Shown: positions 24,924 to 34,026, counted from the stretch's first letter. The stretch is DNA of 38,237 bases from Theionarchaea archaeon (GCA_018992685.1 JACVGT010000039.1:1-38237); one strand, 5' to 3'. Numbers and translations are program-made. Notes: a model not told the origin generated them from the letters alone.

Positions 24924-27497
24924 TCAAAGAACATTTTCCAATAACCCGATTCTCTCATTTTCTTCCTCCAGAATCGAGCTGTCAAATCCATATTCCTCAT
25001 GATAGGGAAGCTTGCAGATCCAGTAGATTCTTGTCTTCCACTTAAATTGTCGTTCCACAGGTTCAAACCATTGAAGTTCATCACCATGCATCTTCATGTC
25101 CAACTGTATCCACCAATAGGGAATCTTGACTTGATTTTCAGTTCTGAGTTTCCCTTCATTATCCTCGTAGCGTACTTCCGGGACAACATCAAACTTCCTA
25201 TAAGCTCCTGTTCTGATTACAAAGTGATTTCCTACCTCTTCAGAAAATGTAATATCACCAGGCTTCAGGCCGAAGAGAAAACACTTCTTAAAGAGGCTCG
25301 GCTTTCCTTCAAATTCCAAGAAGCCATAAGCGCCCTCGAATTTCCCTCTTTTTTCGAATTCCTCAAGATAGTCATCTCCATAAACACTGTCACACACGTC
25401 CTTCAGGGAGCCATAGGAATGAACACCCTCATGGAGACTGTCCCTGGTTCTCTCGACTATGCTCTCCTCATAGGGGAGGACGTGCTCTGGTGGATACACT
25501 TTCATTAGAAATTCATGGCCATCCGTCTTCCAGTGTGTGCCATTTCTGTTTAACCTTCCTGCCCTCTGACCCAGAGCATCTGATGGAGCCACCTCAGTAT
25601 ACATGACGTCACAGGAAATATCAAGAGAAATTTCTATAACCTGTGTTGAGACAACAACCACAGGTCTTTTCCCTTTCTTTAATCCTTCTATGAGTTCTTT
25701 CTCTTTCTTTGTTCTGTCTGAGTAGGTGAATTGTGAATGAATGAGACATAGAGAGCCTTTGTCAATCTCACTTTTGATCGCGTCATAGAACTGCTGAGCT
25801 CTCCTTACTGTGTTTAGAATGATGAATTGGTTGAGATTTTGCAGATAGTTACTTCTTACTTCCTCTACGACCTCCTGGGCAACTGTTCCTTTCTCTACAA
25901 GATGATAGTCCAAGAACTTCATCTTGAACGGTGTAAATGACAGTCCTTCATCATCCTGCACCTCCTTGTATGTTATCCCTTCTTCTATTGAGTCTCTTGC
26001 CAACCTTGTTGTCATGAATGCTGGCAGAGTTCCACTCATCAAGAGATGGGGAATTCTCATTTTCCGAAGGATGGTGAAAAGATCGACGAGGTGTCTCAGC
26101 GTCTGTGCCTCATAGTAATGGATTTCATCAAAGACCATAACAGCATTCTGCAGATTTCCGCAGGCAAAATCAGCCTGTGGAAATCCATGAACAAAGGAAA
26201 GGATGAGATGATCTATTGTGGTAACTGTCACAGGCTTATAGAAAACCTTACCTTTGAATTCTTCACTCTTCACTTCTTCCACTTCTTCCTCATCCAGTTC
26301 AGATTCATTGCCCTTTTCTCTTCGAAGTTCTTCTTTCAACTTGATAGAAGACTTGCCATGGTAGAGTCCCACGAGCTCTTTTCCATGAAATCCTGCCTTG
26401 TTGAGGGTCTTCACAAACCGGTCCAAGATAGCATTACTGGTGGTTTGGGTGGGCATGGCGAAAACGATCTTGTTCTTGTTGAACCTCCTGCAGATGTCCA
26501 ATGCCCAAATAAGGGCAGCTTCAGTTTTTCCTCTGCCGCATGGAGCAAACAAGAAGGAATAGGGAGATGCTTCTCCACGTATTCTGGATTGGAAACCGTA
26601 TGGTACATTATTCCCCAAGATATCTGCTGCAGAAAGGGTGGGAAGAGTCAAAACATAATCATCAGGACTCTCTAAGAGAGGACCGAGCACTTTCTGACTC
26701 GGCAGTCCGGCACAAAAGTCAGAAAAATGTGCACTAGAATAGAAGTCGCAGAGTTTGGTAACGGAAAGAAAAAACGTGAAAAGCGATTTCATCCGTGTCA
26801 TTTCACTCAATTCTTCTATTGTTTGCACTTTACCTTTTACTGAGGATCTCCTGCTTAAAGGGAAGAGATAACTGTTGATCTTTCGACGTGCATTCTCTGA
26901 TTTCAAGACTTCTATGGACCGCACGGGTGCATTCAGGTCCCATGCAAACTCAAAAAATGGCTTGAATCCGAGCACATCATATGCTTTTGGGAAGTGATTC
27001 AAGTGGTCCACCATCTCTTCTTGAAGTGGATCAACTCTTCGTATTTCAGCATTCTGATACAAGGCATCATGTAGCTGTGAATGGTGGGAGAGTACTGTAA
27101 GGGGCTCAACAACAGGAAATCCCTCTATCGGATATACTGAAGGAATTCTGACCTTGAAGACTTCAAGTGCTAAGGGAAACCCAAAAAAAGCGTGAGGGTA
27201 CCTCTGAGATCTCTTATTTTGCCTGATTCTGTCCTGGAATTGCCTGGTAAGCTTTCCTACGTCGTGAAGATATATGGTCACAAAAAGATTCTTCATGAGA
27301 GTTGCGGGTTCTGTGCCACACCGCTTTGAGAAAGAGAGGACTGATTGATAGTTCTTTTCAAAATAACACTTCAGAATTCGCAGGCAATCGGTAGTATGTC
27401 CTTCGAGAGTCTGGAAGTAAGTCTTCTTTTCTCCTTGGAATTCCGTCTCACAACTTTTCGCCACTCCCTGCATAAGATTTAAATAGTCTCTGCCCAT
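24924..27497 (-). CDS. cas3: CRISPR effector nuclease-helicase Cas3 (HD + SF2 helicase)
   Basis: Cas3 is recruited by Cascade after target recognition and unwinds and degrades the DNA. 857 aa, the usual length for a fused HD-helicase. The HD domain holds His34 (LEGHTTDC), His78-Asp79 (HDVGK) and HHSQLHD near 138. The helicase has Walker A FAPCGRGKTEAA (317-328), a DEIH box (457-460), SGT (488-490) and motif VI GQRAGRLNRNG (643-653). All catalytic positions look intact. Start ATG 27497 lies only 12 bp from the divergent start at 27510, so any promoter must lie inside that gene. It is separated from cas5 by the opposite-strand gene. Confidence 0.97.
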   Translation of the reverse strand: MGRDYLNLMQGVAKSCETEFQGEKKTYFQTLEGHTTDCLRILKCYFEKNYQSVLSFSKRCGTEPATLMKNLFVTIYLHDVGKLTRQFQDRIRQNKRSQRYPHAFFGFPLALEVFKVRIPSVYPIEGFPVVEPLTVLSHHSQLHDALYQNAEIRRVDPLQEEMVDHLNHFPKAYDVLGFKPFFEFAWDLNAPVRSIEVLKSENARRKINSYLFPLSRRSSVKGKVQTIEELSEMTRMKSLFTFFLSVTKLCDFYSSAHFSDFCAGLPSQKVLGPLLESPDDYVLTLPTLSAADILGNNVPYGFQSRIRGEASPYSFLFAPCGRGKTEAALIWALDICRRFNKNKIVFAMPTQTTSNAILDRFVKTLNKAGFHGKELVGLYHGKSSIKLKEELRREKGNESELDEEEVEEVKSEEFKGKVFYKPVTVTTIDHLILSFVHGFPQADFACGNLQNAVMVFDEIHYYEAQTLRHLVDLFTILRKMRIPHLLMSGTLPAFMTTRLARDSIEEGITYKEVQDDEGLSFTPFKMKFLDYHLVEKGTVAQEVVEEVRSNYLQNLNQFIILNTVRRAQQFYDAIKSEIDKGSLCLIHSQFTYSDRTKKEKELIEGLKKGKRPVVVVSTQVIEISLDISCDVMYTEVAPSDALGQRAGRLNRNGTHWKTDGHEFLMKVYPPEHVLPYEESIVERTRDSLHEGVHSYGSLKDVCDSVYGDDYLEEFEKRGKFEGAYGFLEFEGKPSLFKKCFLFGLKPGDITFSEEVGNHFVIRTGAYRKFDVVPEVRYEDNEGKLRTENQVKIPYWWIQLDMKMHGDELQWFEPVERQFKWKTRIYWICKLPYHEEYGFDSSILEEENERIGLLENVL
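27478..27485 (+). promoter_or_regulatory. TATA box of the opposite-strand gene, inside the 5' end of cas3
   Basis: TTTAAATA is centred about 28 bp before ATG 27510, the spacing of a leaderless archaeal promoter. It overlaps the first codons of cas3 on the other strand. Confidence 0.55.
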
Positions 27498-27509
27498 AAG
27501 AACCTTTTG

Positions 27510-28334
27510 ATGGGCTACAAGCGTTACACTTTAGAAAATCCGGAGGACCTTGTCATTCTCGAGAAATATTTCTCCGTTCAGGGATGTATGATTAAAGATG
27601 AATACAAGTTTGTGGCAGAAATTCATGAAGAGTACGAAGTGTTCAGGGAGACTCATTTCTACCATGACAAGGGAAGGGGACGGATCTTAATTATGAAGCC
27701 TGTTGAAGGAGGTGATTATGACGAGTTGCTGCTGTTTTCTCCCTTAGGAACTCTGGAGACTCTGAGTTCAAATTCCTACTATGATGCTACTGAACTGGAG
27801 AAAATAATCGAAAAGATGCTGAGCAAGAACACCGAATTTCGGAGCAGTCTTATCAATGACTTGTGCGAGGCAAAGAGAAAATTTAATGCGACATTCAGGA
27901 TATTCTTTGGTACAAATTTTGACTTTTTCTCAAAATGCGAATTGATTGCAGAGATCAATCCCTTTTGTCTGAAAAGAAGTGATTTCAAGGATCTGACCAT
28001 GAGACTGTCTGGGATGATAGATAGTTTCAATAAGGAGGAAACCGCAGGACTTCTCGGAGATGAAGTGAGAGGGAGCATTGATGCCTTGAGAAAAGCATTC
28101 CAGAAAGCTGACAAGAAACATCATGTTACTGAAGAACTCAACAAACTCTCCGTCATTCACAGCCTCAGACACACGATTCCAGTTCATGAAACAGACAAGT
28201 ACTTCCCACAATTCCTAAAAATCTTCCAGAAAGAATACCCTGATAATGCGGTGGATTGGACTGATCTTTCAATCTTTGTACTGCAGGAGACAGCTAGAAT
28301 AGTCAAAGAGATCTCAGGAGTACTCAGCCAATGA
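27510..28334 (+). CDS. Unidentified protein encoded on the opposite strand inside the cas operon
   Basis: 274 aa from ATG 27510 (a TTG at 27507 is also open). Not recognised. The N-terminal ~110 residues look alpha/beta (NPEDLVILEKYFSVQGCMIK, then GRGRILIMKPVEGGDYDELL). The rest is mainly helical and hydrophilic, with DDxxExxxKE-like helices and the ending DWTDLSIFVLQETARIVKEI. There is no signal peptide, membrane helix or obvious catalytic motif. It lies divergently from cas3 (12 bp between starts) and meets cas5 end to end (1 bp apart). The frame is fully intact with codon use like its neighbours, so it is probably expressed. A leaderless-type TATA box precedes it. Its position suggests a CRISPR accessory protein, regulator or passenger, but nothing in the sequence proves this. 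Confidence 0.7.
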   Translation: MGYKRYTLENPEDLVILEKYFSVQGCMIKDEYKFVAEIHEEYEVFRETHFYHDKGRGRILIMKPVEGGDYDELLLFSPLGTLETLSSNSYYDATELEKIIEKMLSKNTEFRSSLINDLCEAKRKFNATFRIFFGTNFDFFSKCELIAEINPFCLKRSDFKDLTMRLSGMIDSFNKEETAGLLGDEVRGSIDALRKAFQKADKKHHVTEELNKLSVIHSLRHTIPVHETDKYFPQFLKIFQKEYPDNAVDWTDLSIFVLQETARIVKEISGVLSQ

Positions 28335-28335
28335 G

Positions 28336-28992
28336 CTATATTAGAGAAATGCTATCAGTATCAAATCGCCAGCATTCCACGGGTTCTTCTAGCTCTGCAG
28401 GTAGCTTCCTCGGCACAGAGATAACTCTCATTTCCACATCTTCACCATCATTCACAAATCGATAGGGTACCTTCACGACTTCACAGTCCTCATGAACACC
28501 TTCGACTACACTCGAGACAAGAGCACTCTTTTCCTGATGCACGTCTGTAACCTCAATGTGACTTATGTCCACCATGTCGTCTGACTGACCCAGATAGCAG
28601 ACCCTCTCAGGATCTTTCAACTTCCGAGCAATCTCTTCCATGAGTTCATTCTCTCCCACAAGATATATGCGGTACTTTGGGTTGACCAGAAATGTTTTGA
28701 ACATGGGAGCAGAAGGAAATCTCTCCACAAATGTGCGTTCTGTCTGTCTGGTCACGAGCTTGAGTATTTTACACATCTCAGTGACTCTCTCCACTCTTCC
28801 CACGGGTTCGATCCCAATCATGACCTTGTCCTGGAGAAAATAGGAATCCCTGGAGAGCCCCATTGCACACTCAAGAAGTCCTCTGATGGTAGTAAAAGGA
28901 GGAACAGGATAAGTGAGCATGACACTGGTGGAGGTAGGCTGCCTGAAACAGCAGAAATACATGCCCTCCATATCGAACCTGAGTCCCTTCAT
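28336..28992 (-). CDS. cas5: Cascade subunit Cas5 (type I-B)
   Basis: Cas5 caps the 5' handle of the crRNA in Cascade. The frame opens at ATG 29022. ATG 28992 (MKGLRFDMEGMYFCCFRQPT) gives the typical Cas5 start and 218 aa, five bases after the cas7 stop. The N-terminal RAMP-type strand and the signature TYPVPPFTTIRGLLECAMGL (the PxPPxxTxxGLL element) are clear. The rest matches the I-B/Tneap-like Cas5 group in size. It is the last gene of the cas6-cas8-cas7-cas5 operon. Confidence 0.93.
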   Translation of the reverse strand: MKGLRFDMEGMYFCCFRQPTSTSVMLTYPVPPFTTIRGLLECAMGLSRDSYFLQDKVMIGIEPVGRVERVTEMCKILKLVTRQTERTFVERFPSAPMFKTFLVNPKYRIYLVGENELMEEIARKLKDPERVCYLGQSDDMVDISHIEVTDVHQEKSALVSSVVEGVHEDCEVVKVPYRFVNDGEDVEMRVISVPRKLPAELEEPVECWRFDTDSISLI

Positions 28993-28996
28993 AGGA

Positions 28997-29947
28997 TCAC
29001 TGAAGGTTCTGCTGTCTGACATATTCTGTGGCTTCCCCTATGACATCTTTTGGCTCTGTGATCACAGCAGAAGGGCCCATGACATCCCTGTATGCGTCTG
29101 TCAACTGCTCCTTGTTCTCCAACAACCCAGAAATCTGGCCAAGCAGAATGCTGTCACTATACTCTTTCACATCCCTGAGTATCTCTTTGAATCTACTGAT
29201 GTCCAAGGTCTTCCTTTTCCCATTGTCCTCAGTGAATCTGAACAACTTCTGCAGCCTATGAGAGTAAACTGTCTGGAACGAGATGCAAATGAGATCCGGC
29301 GTAAAGTCGGTCAAGAGCCTGGCCTGTTTAGAATAATCTGTCAATAATCTCAGTGATTCTAGTATTTTGATAATTCTCTCCTTTCTCTTGTCTGCGTCAA
29401 TGTCGTACTTGATTCTCATTGTACCTGTTTTCTGATCGACTCCCTCGTCTCCTCCAACTCGCCTCACATCTACTGACAATCCACACTTGTAGATATTAGT
29501 GCCGATTTCAATGTTCACAATGTCTCCCTCGAGTTTTTCTCCCTTGTGTCTTCGCGTCAGAAAGTCAATGACGCTGTTGTCCTCAAAAGGAAGCAATCCA
29601 ATTGCAGGAGAGACTTTGACGGGTGAAGTTCTTATCCTGGCACCTCCACCTCCTCTTTCTTCTCCACCATATGGTCTCATGAACCCAAAAAGGTCGCAGT
29701 TCAAACACTCGGCAATTTTCCCACAAGTTTCTCCTCTGTCATCCGGTACACACATGTGTTCTTTCTCACTGAGGTTCCTTCGAATCGCCTCCTTCATATA
29801 GTATCTCATGGCCTGTCCCGAAACGTAGGGAAACTCCATGCCTTCGCTCTTAAACTTCTTTACATCAATGTAGTTGCTTTCCCCTTCGCCAGAATTGAGG
29901 TTTGTCAAATCTGTCTCAGAGAGCCACACTATGCTGATTCCCTTCAC
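28997..29947 (-). CDS. cas7: Cascade backbone subunit Cas7 (Cst2/DevR family)
   Basis: Cas7 polymerises along the crRNA spacer as the backbone of Cascade. 316 aa from GTG 29947, overlapping the cas8 stop as GTGA. The N-terminal strand (MKGISIVWLSETDLTNLNSG) and FPYVSGQAMRYYMKEAIRR are the family signature, with DRGETCGKIAECLNCDLFGF and a Gly-rich loop RPYGGEERGGGGARIRTSPV further on. The Cst2/DevR form supports subtype I-B. Confidence 0.94.
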   Translation of the reverse strand: MKGISIVWLSETDLTNLNSGEGESNYIDVKKFKSEGMEFPYVSGQAMRYYMKEAIRRNLSEKEHMCVPDDRGETCGKIAECLNCDLFGFMRPYGGEERGGGGARIRTSPVKVSPAIGLLPFEDNSVIDFLTRRHKGEKLEGDIVNIEIGTNIYKCGLSVDVRRVGGDEGVDQKTGTMRIKYDIDADKRKERIIKILESLRLLTDYSKQARLLTDFTPDLICISFQTVYSHRLQKLFRFTEDNGKRKTLDISRFKEILRDVKEYSDSILLGQISGLLENKEQLTDAYRDVMGPSAVITEPKDVIGEATEYVRQQNLQ

Positions 29948-31479
29948 TTGGCATCACCTTTCTTCTTTTCTTTCTCTTCAAAATATCTTAGCTTTGAGAG
30001 GCTGATGCTCGTGTAGATTATGAGAGCATCTCGTATCTCTTTCCATTGGTTCTCATCTGATTCAATGATCAGATCAGCCACCTTTTCCAGGGGTATGGGG
30101 TAAACTCTCTTCTCCCTTGCATCAGGTCCTATGACCCGTTTTGAGGCTTGCTCAAAGGCTCTGAGAAAGTCTGCTCTTGTCTTTGCTTTGTCCATTGAAT
30201 ACAGAATGCTCAGGTGATCTCCCACCAGTTTTGCAAGAGATTCACCAGCTCCCTTAAGAGCTTCCAATTCTTGCTCAAGTCCCATTTTTCTCAACCTCCA
30301 TAAACAAATCAGTCTGTCTAGATGACGTATATTGCCAAAAAATACGACCTTGTTCTTTTTCGGCAGAAATATCCTCGAAAACCTTCTAAAGTTATTTTCG
30401 ATAGCAAATTTAGCGGCATCTTCTCTGAGAGCATTGGTTTCATCAAAAGCAGTGACCTTTTCTTTTCTCATGACACTGATCCTCTCGAGAATGTGATCAT
30501 ACATCTTTGTGCCTTCTCTTCCTAGTTCTGCAAGAAGGGTCACTGTTTCATCTTCTAGAACAAGCGGTCTGTATTTCACGTTCTTCACTGTCCCTGAAGG
30601 AATAACCAGCATGCTCCATTGCTTGCAGAAGGTTCGTTCCACCGTTTCAAAGAACACGTCAAATTCGAGCTCTTCTTCCTTGAAATCTTCCATTATGCGA
30701 TCAATAAATTCTTCAAAGAATTTTAGGAAAGTTGTATTTTCTCCCTCCGTGGGCATGAGTTTCTCATCCTTGCCAATTCTCATTATATTCGACACTTGCT
30801 GATTCTGGCCATTTAGAACCTGAAGGTATCTTCTCTTTGCCTCATTTGTTTTCTTCAAATCCATTTCGAAAGGCAAGAGTATTACTGAATGGGTCCGCTT
30901 TCGAGGACCCACGAAACATCTATAAACCATACCTTCATCAAGCCACTGGACTGTACCCACAAGATAGCACAATGGACAAATATTATCGAAATTCTCCTTC
31001 ATTGTTCTTACCCCACTGAGACTTCTGATCTTTGTGGCAAAGGGGTGTACAGCCTGCTTCAAATTATCAACTTTCTTCTTGTAGGTTCTACCGCAAAGAA
31101 CGCACGTCCTCTTGCCAGGTTCCAGGTCTGAAAAGATCTGACCCAGTCTCTGGCTGGTCTCAAGGTATATTTTCTCCCTCAGGACATTCCTGTCTCCAGC
31201 TTTTCCATATTGGATAAGAACAAAGTCTTTTCTTACATATCTTTCTTGTCCTTTCTCATCAAATTTCTTGCAGAAAATGACAAGATCTCGCTTTGACTCT
31301 ATTCGGTGGGCAAGGTTTCTGAGGAATACTTCTTTGTCGTGGATGTCGATTTCAACCATGTCGTCATGGATTACGGCTTGGCATCCCTCGATGTCCGTCA
31401 GTAACCTGTAGAGAGTTTCCGTTCCGTTGAGCATCCATGTATCATGCTGAATCGGCAAAGTCACTTTCATGTTGATCAC
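29944..31479 (-). CDS. cas8b: Cascade large subunit Cas8 (Cas8b/Cst1-like, zinc finger)
   Basis: The large subunit recognises the PAM and recruits Cas3. 511 aa from GTG 31479, which overlaps the cas6 stop; ATG 31470 (MKVTLPIQHDTWMLNGTETL) is an alternative start. A CxxC pair (Cys126/Cys129, TCVLCGRTYK) and a second CPLC pair (Cys168/Cys171) form a zinc finger, as in many Cas8a/b proteins. The remainder is helical. Large subunits diverge quickly, so the call rests on the position between cas6 and cas7, the length and the finger. The exact Cas8 subfamily is less certain. Confidence 0.88.
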   Translation of the reverse strand: MINMKVTLPIQHDTWMLNGTETLYRLLTDIEGCQAVIHDDMVEIDIHDKEVFLRNLAHRIESKRDLVIFCKKFDEKGQERYVRKDFVLIQYGKAGDRNVLREKIYLETSQRLGQIFSDLEPGKRTCVLCGRTYKKKVDNLKQAVHPFATKIRSLSGVRTMKENFDNICPLCYLVGTVQWLDEGMVYRCFVGPRKRTHSVILLPFEMDLKKTNEAKRRYLQVLNGQNQQVSNIMRIGKDEKLMPTEGENTTFLKFFEEFIDRIMEDFKEEELEFDVFFETVERTFCKQWSMLVIPSGTVKNVKYRPLVLEDETVTLLAELGREGTKMYDHILERISVMRKEKVTAFDETNALREDAAKFAIENNFRRFSRIFLPKKNKVVFFGNIRHLDRLICLWRLRKMGLEQELEALKGAGESLAKLVGDHLSILYSMDKAKTRADFLRAFEQASKRVIGPDAREKRVYPIPLEKVADLIIESDENQWKEIRDALIIYTSISLSKLRYFEEKEKKKGDAK

Positions 31480-32204
31480 ATCATTCTCCTACTGTTCCTT
31501 CCAGCTAGCTTCACCATACCAAATCCCATACTATTCTTTTCACCAAACCCAGTCTCATACCCCAACCTCAAAAGTCCACTGTCACCCCACGCCTCAAAAA
31601 CCATGAGACTTGCCCTATGGAAGGTGTCTTTGATCTGTATCCTCATCATTTTCGTGGAGAATGGCTTTGAAAAGGAAATATCATCTTTTTCCTCTTTGTA
31701 CAACCTTTTGAATTTCTTCACCAAATTCTTCCTCAAGTTCTCATAGAACTTGGGCTCAGTAGGATATAAATCCACAATCTTTAGTCTCCCATTCTCCTCT
31801 CTTACACTCCTCACAATGATGGGGGACACTGTGGAGAAAACGCTTCTCCCATTGAATTCCGGATTTTTCAGAATCTCTACACTCTCTACATCAAACGTGA
31901 CTGTGCCAACCCTCACTGTGGGACTTTCCAGAATACCTTCCACAAAACAATGGACAATCTCTGCCCTCGGAGAGGACATCAAGAAATAACATTCATTCTC
32001 CACATATATGCCTTCAGGAGAAATCCTCCTTTCGGGTATTTGAATCAGAGAAAACGTGAAATACTTGAACTCTGTGCTCGAGTGAATCCTCGAAGCTAAA
32101 TCTGAATTCACTCTTTTGATAGGCCCATAGACTGCTCCTGCCAGTGCCAGGTTGTAGTTGAAAGGGATGAGCCCTCTTCCTTTCAGAGAAACTTTTGCTC
32201 GCAT
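31476..32204 (-). CDS. cas6: CRISPR RNA endoribonuclease Cas6
   Basis: Cas6 cuts pre-crRNA within each repeat, leaving the ATTGAAA-type 8-nt handle. The frame opens at TTG 32219. I prefer ATG 32204 (MRAKVSLKGRGLIPFNYNLA), giving 242 aa. The likely catalytic His41 lies in RIHSSTEFKYFTFS. The C-terminal Gly-rich loop GFGEKNSMGFGMVKL is the family hallmark. It is the first gene of the effector operon. One Cas6 must serve the two slightly different repeats of arrays 1 and 2. Confidence 0.95.
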   Translation of the reverse strand: MRAKVSLKGRGLIPFNYNLALAGAVYGPIKRVNSDLASRIHSSTEFKYFTFSLIQIPERRISPEGIYVENECYFLMSSPRAEIVHCFVEGILESPTVRVGTVTFDVESVEILKNPEFNGRSVFSTVSPIIVRSVREENGRLKIVDLYPTEPKFYENLRKNLVKKFKRLYKEEKDDISFSKPFSTKMMRIQIKDTFHRASLMVFEAWGDSGLLRLGYETGFGEKNSMGFGMVKLAGRNSRRMM

Positions 32205-32237
32205 TCCATCAACTTGCAAGGAAATGAGGATAAGAAC

Positions 32238-32245
32238 TATTTAAA
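32238..32245 (-). promoter_or_regulatory. TATA box of the cas6-cas8-cas7-cas5 operon
   Basis: TTTAAATAG on the minus strand lies about 35 bp before cas6 ATG 32204, preceded by purines that could serve as BRE. It sits in the gap between the old end of array 2 and cas6. Array 2 is transcribed towards cas6, so read-through is also possible. Confidence 0.55.
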
Positions 32246-32290
32246 CTTTTCCCTAAGTATGAAAAGGACAAGTCCAATGTGTGATCGTGT

Positions 32291-33772
32291 GGTCATTGTC
32301 CAACATAGTCTGATTTCAACAAGAGAATAGAGAAACTAGAGCAAGATAGAGACGGGATTTCAATCCTATCATAGTCTGATTTCAACTTTCATTGCCTTCG
32401 GCATAGTGGCCTGGTACACAAAGCTCATTTCAATCCTATCATAGTCTGATTTCAACTTTAAAGATCAATCAAAAGCTACGATCCACAAAAGAATTTCAAT
32501 CCTATCATAGTCTGATTTCAACAAAAAATAGCATTTAGCTCGAAACCGTCTTCAAACTATTTCAATCCTATCATAGTCTGATTTCAACGACTATTTTGAG
32601 AACTTTGTGAGTGAAACTGAGGTATTTCAATCCTATCATAGTCTGATTTCAACTCAACAGGACAGTTAATTGTGGTTTATCATGACCTATTTCAATCCTA
32701 TCATAGTCTGATTTCAACTGTTACCATCTCAATGCACCCTGCATTTAACTATAATTTCAATCCTATCATAGTCTGATTTCAACATTCCTATTCCAGAGAA
32801 CCCAGGGTTTGACCCATTCATTTCAATCCTATCATAGTCTGATTTCAACTGAAACAGCCCTTACCATGTATCCAAGCAAAACTTTATTTCAATCCTATCA
32901 TAGTCTGATTTCAACTAAATCTTCAAAAGGATTCCTGCCAATGTTCCTGAAATTTCAATCCTATCATAGTCTGATTTCAACTACTTGGGATCAGGACATT
33001 TATAAGCAAAAAAAACTGATTTCAATCCTATCATAGTCTGATTTCAACAGAAGAAAGATCCCGGTGAAGCAGTTATGTCAACATAATTTCAATCCTATCA
33101 TAGTCTGATTTCAACAATAAGCATTGAAGCAGTGGATCACATTGACATACATTTCAATCCTATCATAGTCTGATTTCAACAACTAATGCGAGTTTGGAAA
33201 AAAGAGTTAAATAAGGATTTCAATCCTATCATAGTCTGATTTCAACTATTTCCACAAGATCACTCTCCCTCTCTTTCTACCATTTCAATCCTATCATAGT
33301 CTGATTTCAACAGTAGAAAGGTTACTTATTCAGTTCCCTTTCCTGCCATTTCAATCCTATCATAGTCTGATTTCAACGATCCACCAGGCTGTTGGTAAGC
33401 CCCCAGTGATCCGATTTCAATCCTATCATAGTCTGATTTCAACGATAGGAAATGCTTTCTCAGAACTGAGAGACACAATATTTCAATCCTATCATAGTCT
33501 GATTTCAACTTGACGACCCTGAGCGAACATGTCTAAAGCGAGAAAATTTCAATCCTATCATAGTCTGATTTCAACCTATGACAGTAGAATCTGAAGTCAC
33601 CCCAACTGACGATTTCAATCCTATCATAGTCTGATTTCAACATAACTCTATTTACATACAGGTGTATTTAAAGTTAATTTCAATCCTATCATAGTCTGAT
33701 TTCAACATATTTGAGTGTCCCGGCGGTAATCCTGAGTCAATCATTTCAATCCTATCATAGTCTGATTTCAAC
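32291..33772 (-). CRISPR. CRISPR array 2: 22 full repeats plus one degenerate, 22 spacers, transcribed on the minus strand
   Basis: On the plus strand repeats begin ATTTCAATCCTATCATAG and end TCTGATTTCAAC. They differ from array 1 at base 1 (A for C) and base 13 (T for A), so the crRNA handle ends ATTGAAAT. The period is ~66 bp with mostly 34-37-nt spacers; the one at 32387-32426 is 40 nt. The leader is at 33773-33899, so the right end is newest. The oldest unit (32291-32320) is degenerate on its left half, and its surviving part reads AACATAG as in array 1, not ATCATAG. Confidence 0.98.
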
Positions 33773-33899
33773 AGGGTGCCTTTTTTCCTCTATTTCCCTG
33801 ATACTATATAAAACTATCGTCCGTTCAGCACCCCTCGTCGTGGATCTCCGGTTCTGCACTTCCTTTATAAAGAACCACGACTTTTCGTGAAAATCACAA
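33773..33899 (-). promoter_or_regulatory. Leader of CRISPR array 2
   Basis: 127 bp that differ from leader 1 by a single base near the array (TTTTTTCC against TTTTTCCC). The same TATA box lies ~35 bp before the first repeat, and the dyads are the same. It starts with TTGTGA on the minus strand, which equals the last codon and stop of cas2 at leader 1. Confidence 0.9.
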
Positions 33900-34026
33900 C
33901 ACAAGTCTTGGCGATGTTGATGTATCGAGGCTGAGTAAGTGGATATGTGGTGACTGTGGTGCGACCTTCTATGCCCAGGAACCTTTGAGTAGCTATGATG
34001 AACGAGCTATCTGTCGAAGGTGTTAG
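33900..34026 (+). pseudogene. Truncated zinc-ribbon protein remnant
   Basis: The plus-strand frame ending at TAG 34024-34026 encodes SRLSKWICGDCGATFYAQEP, then ERAICRRC: two CxxC knuckles of a zinc ribbon. There is no start codon; the frame enters straight from the leader of array 2, whose homology ends at 33899. The 5' part of the gene appears lost at this junction. Confidence 0.45.

Noticed and set aside
24924-32219. A type III or type I-A assignment of the cas locus
   Set aside because: No Cas10 or Csm/Cmr genes are present, Cas3 is a fused HD-helicase, and the order cas6-8-7-5-3-4-1-2 with Cst2/DevR-type Cas7 is that of subtype I-B.
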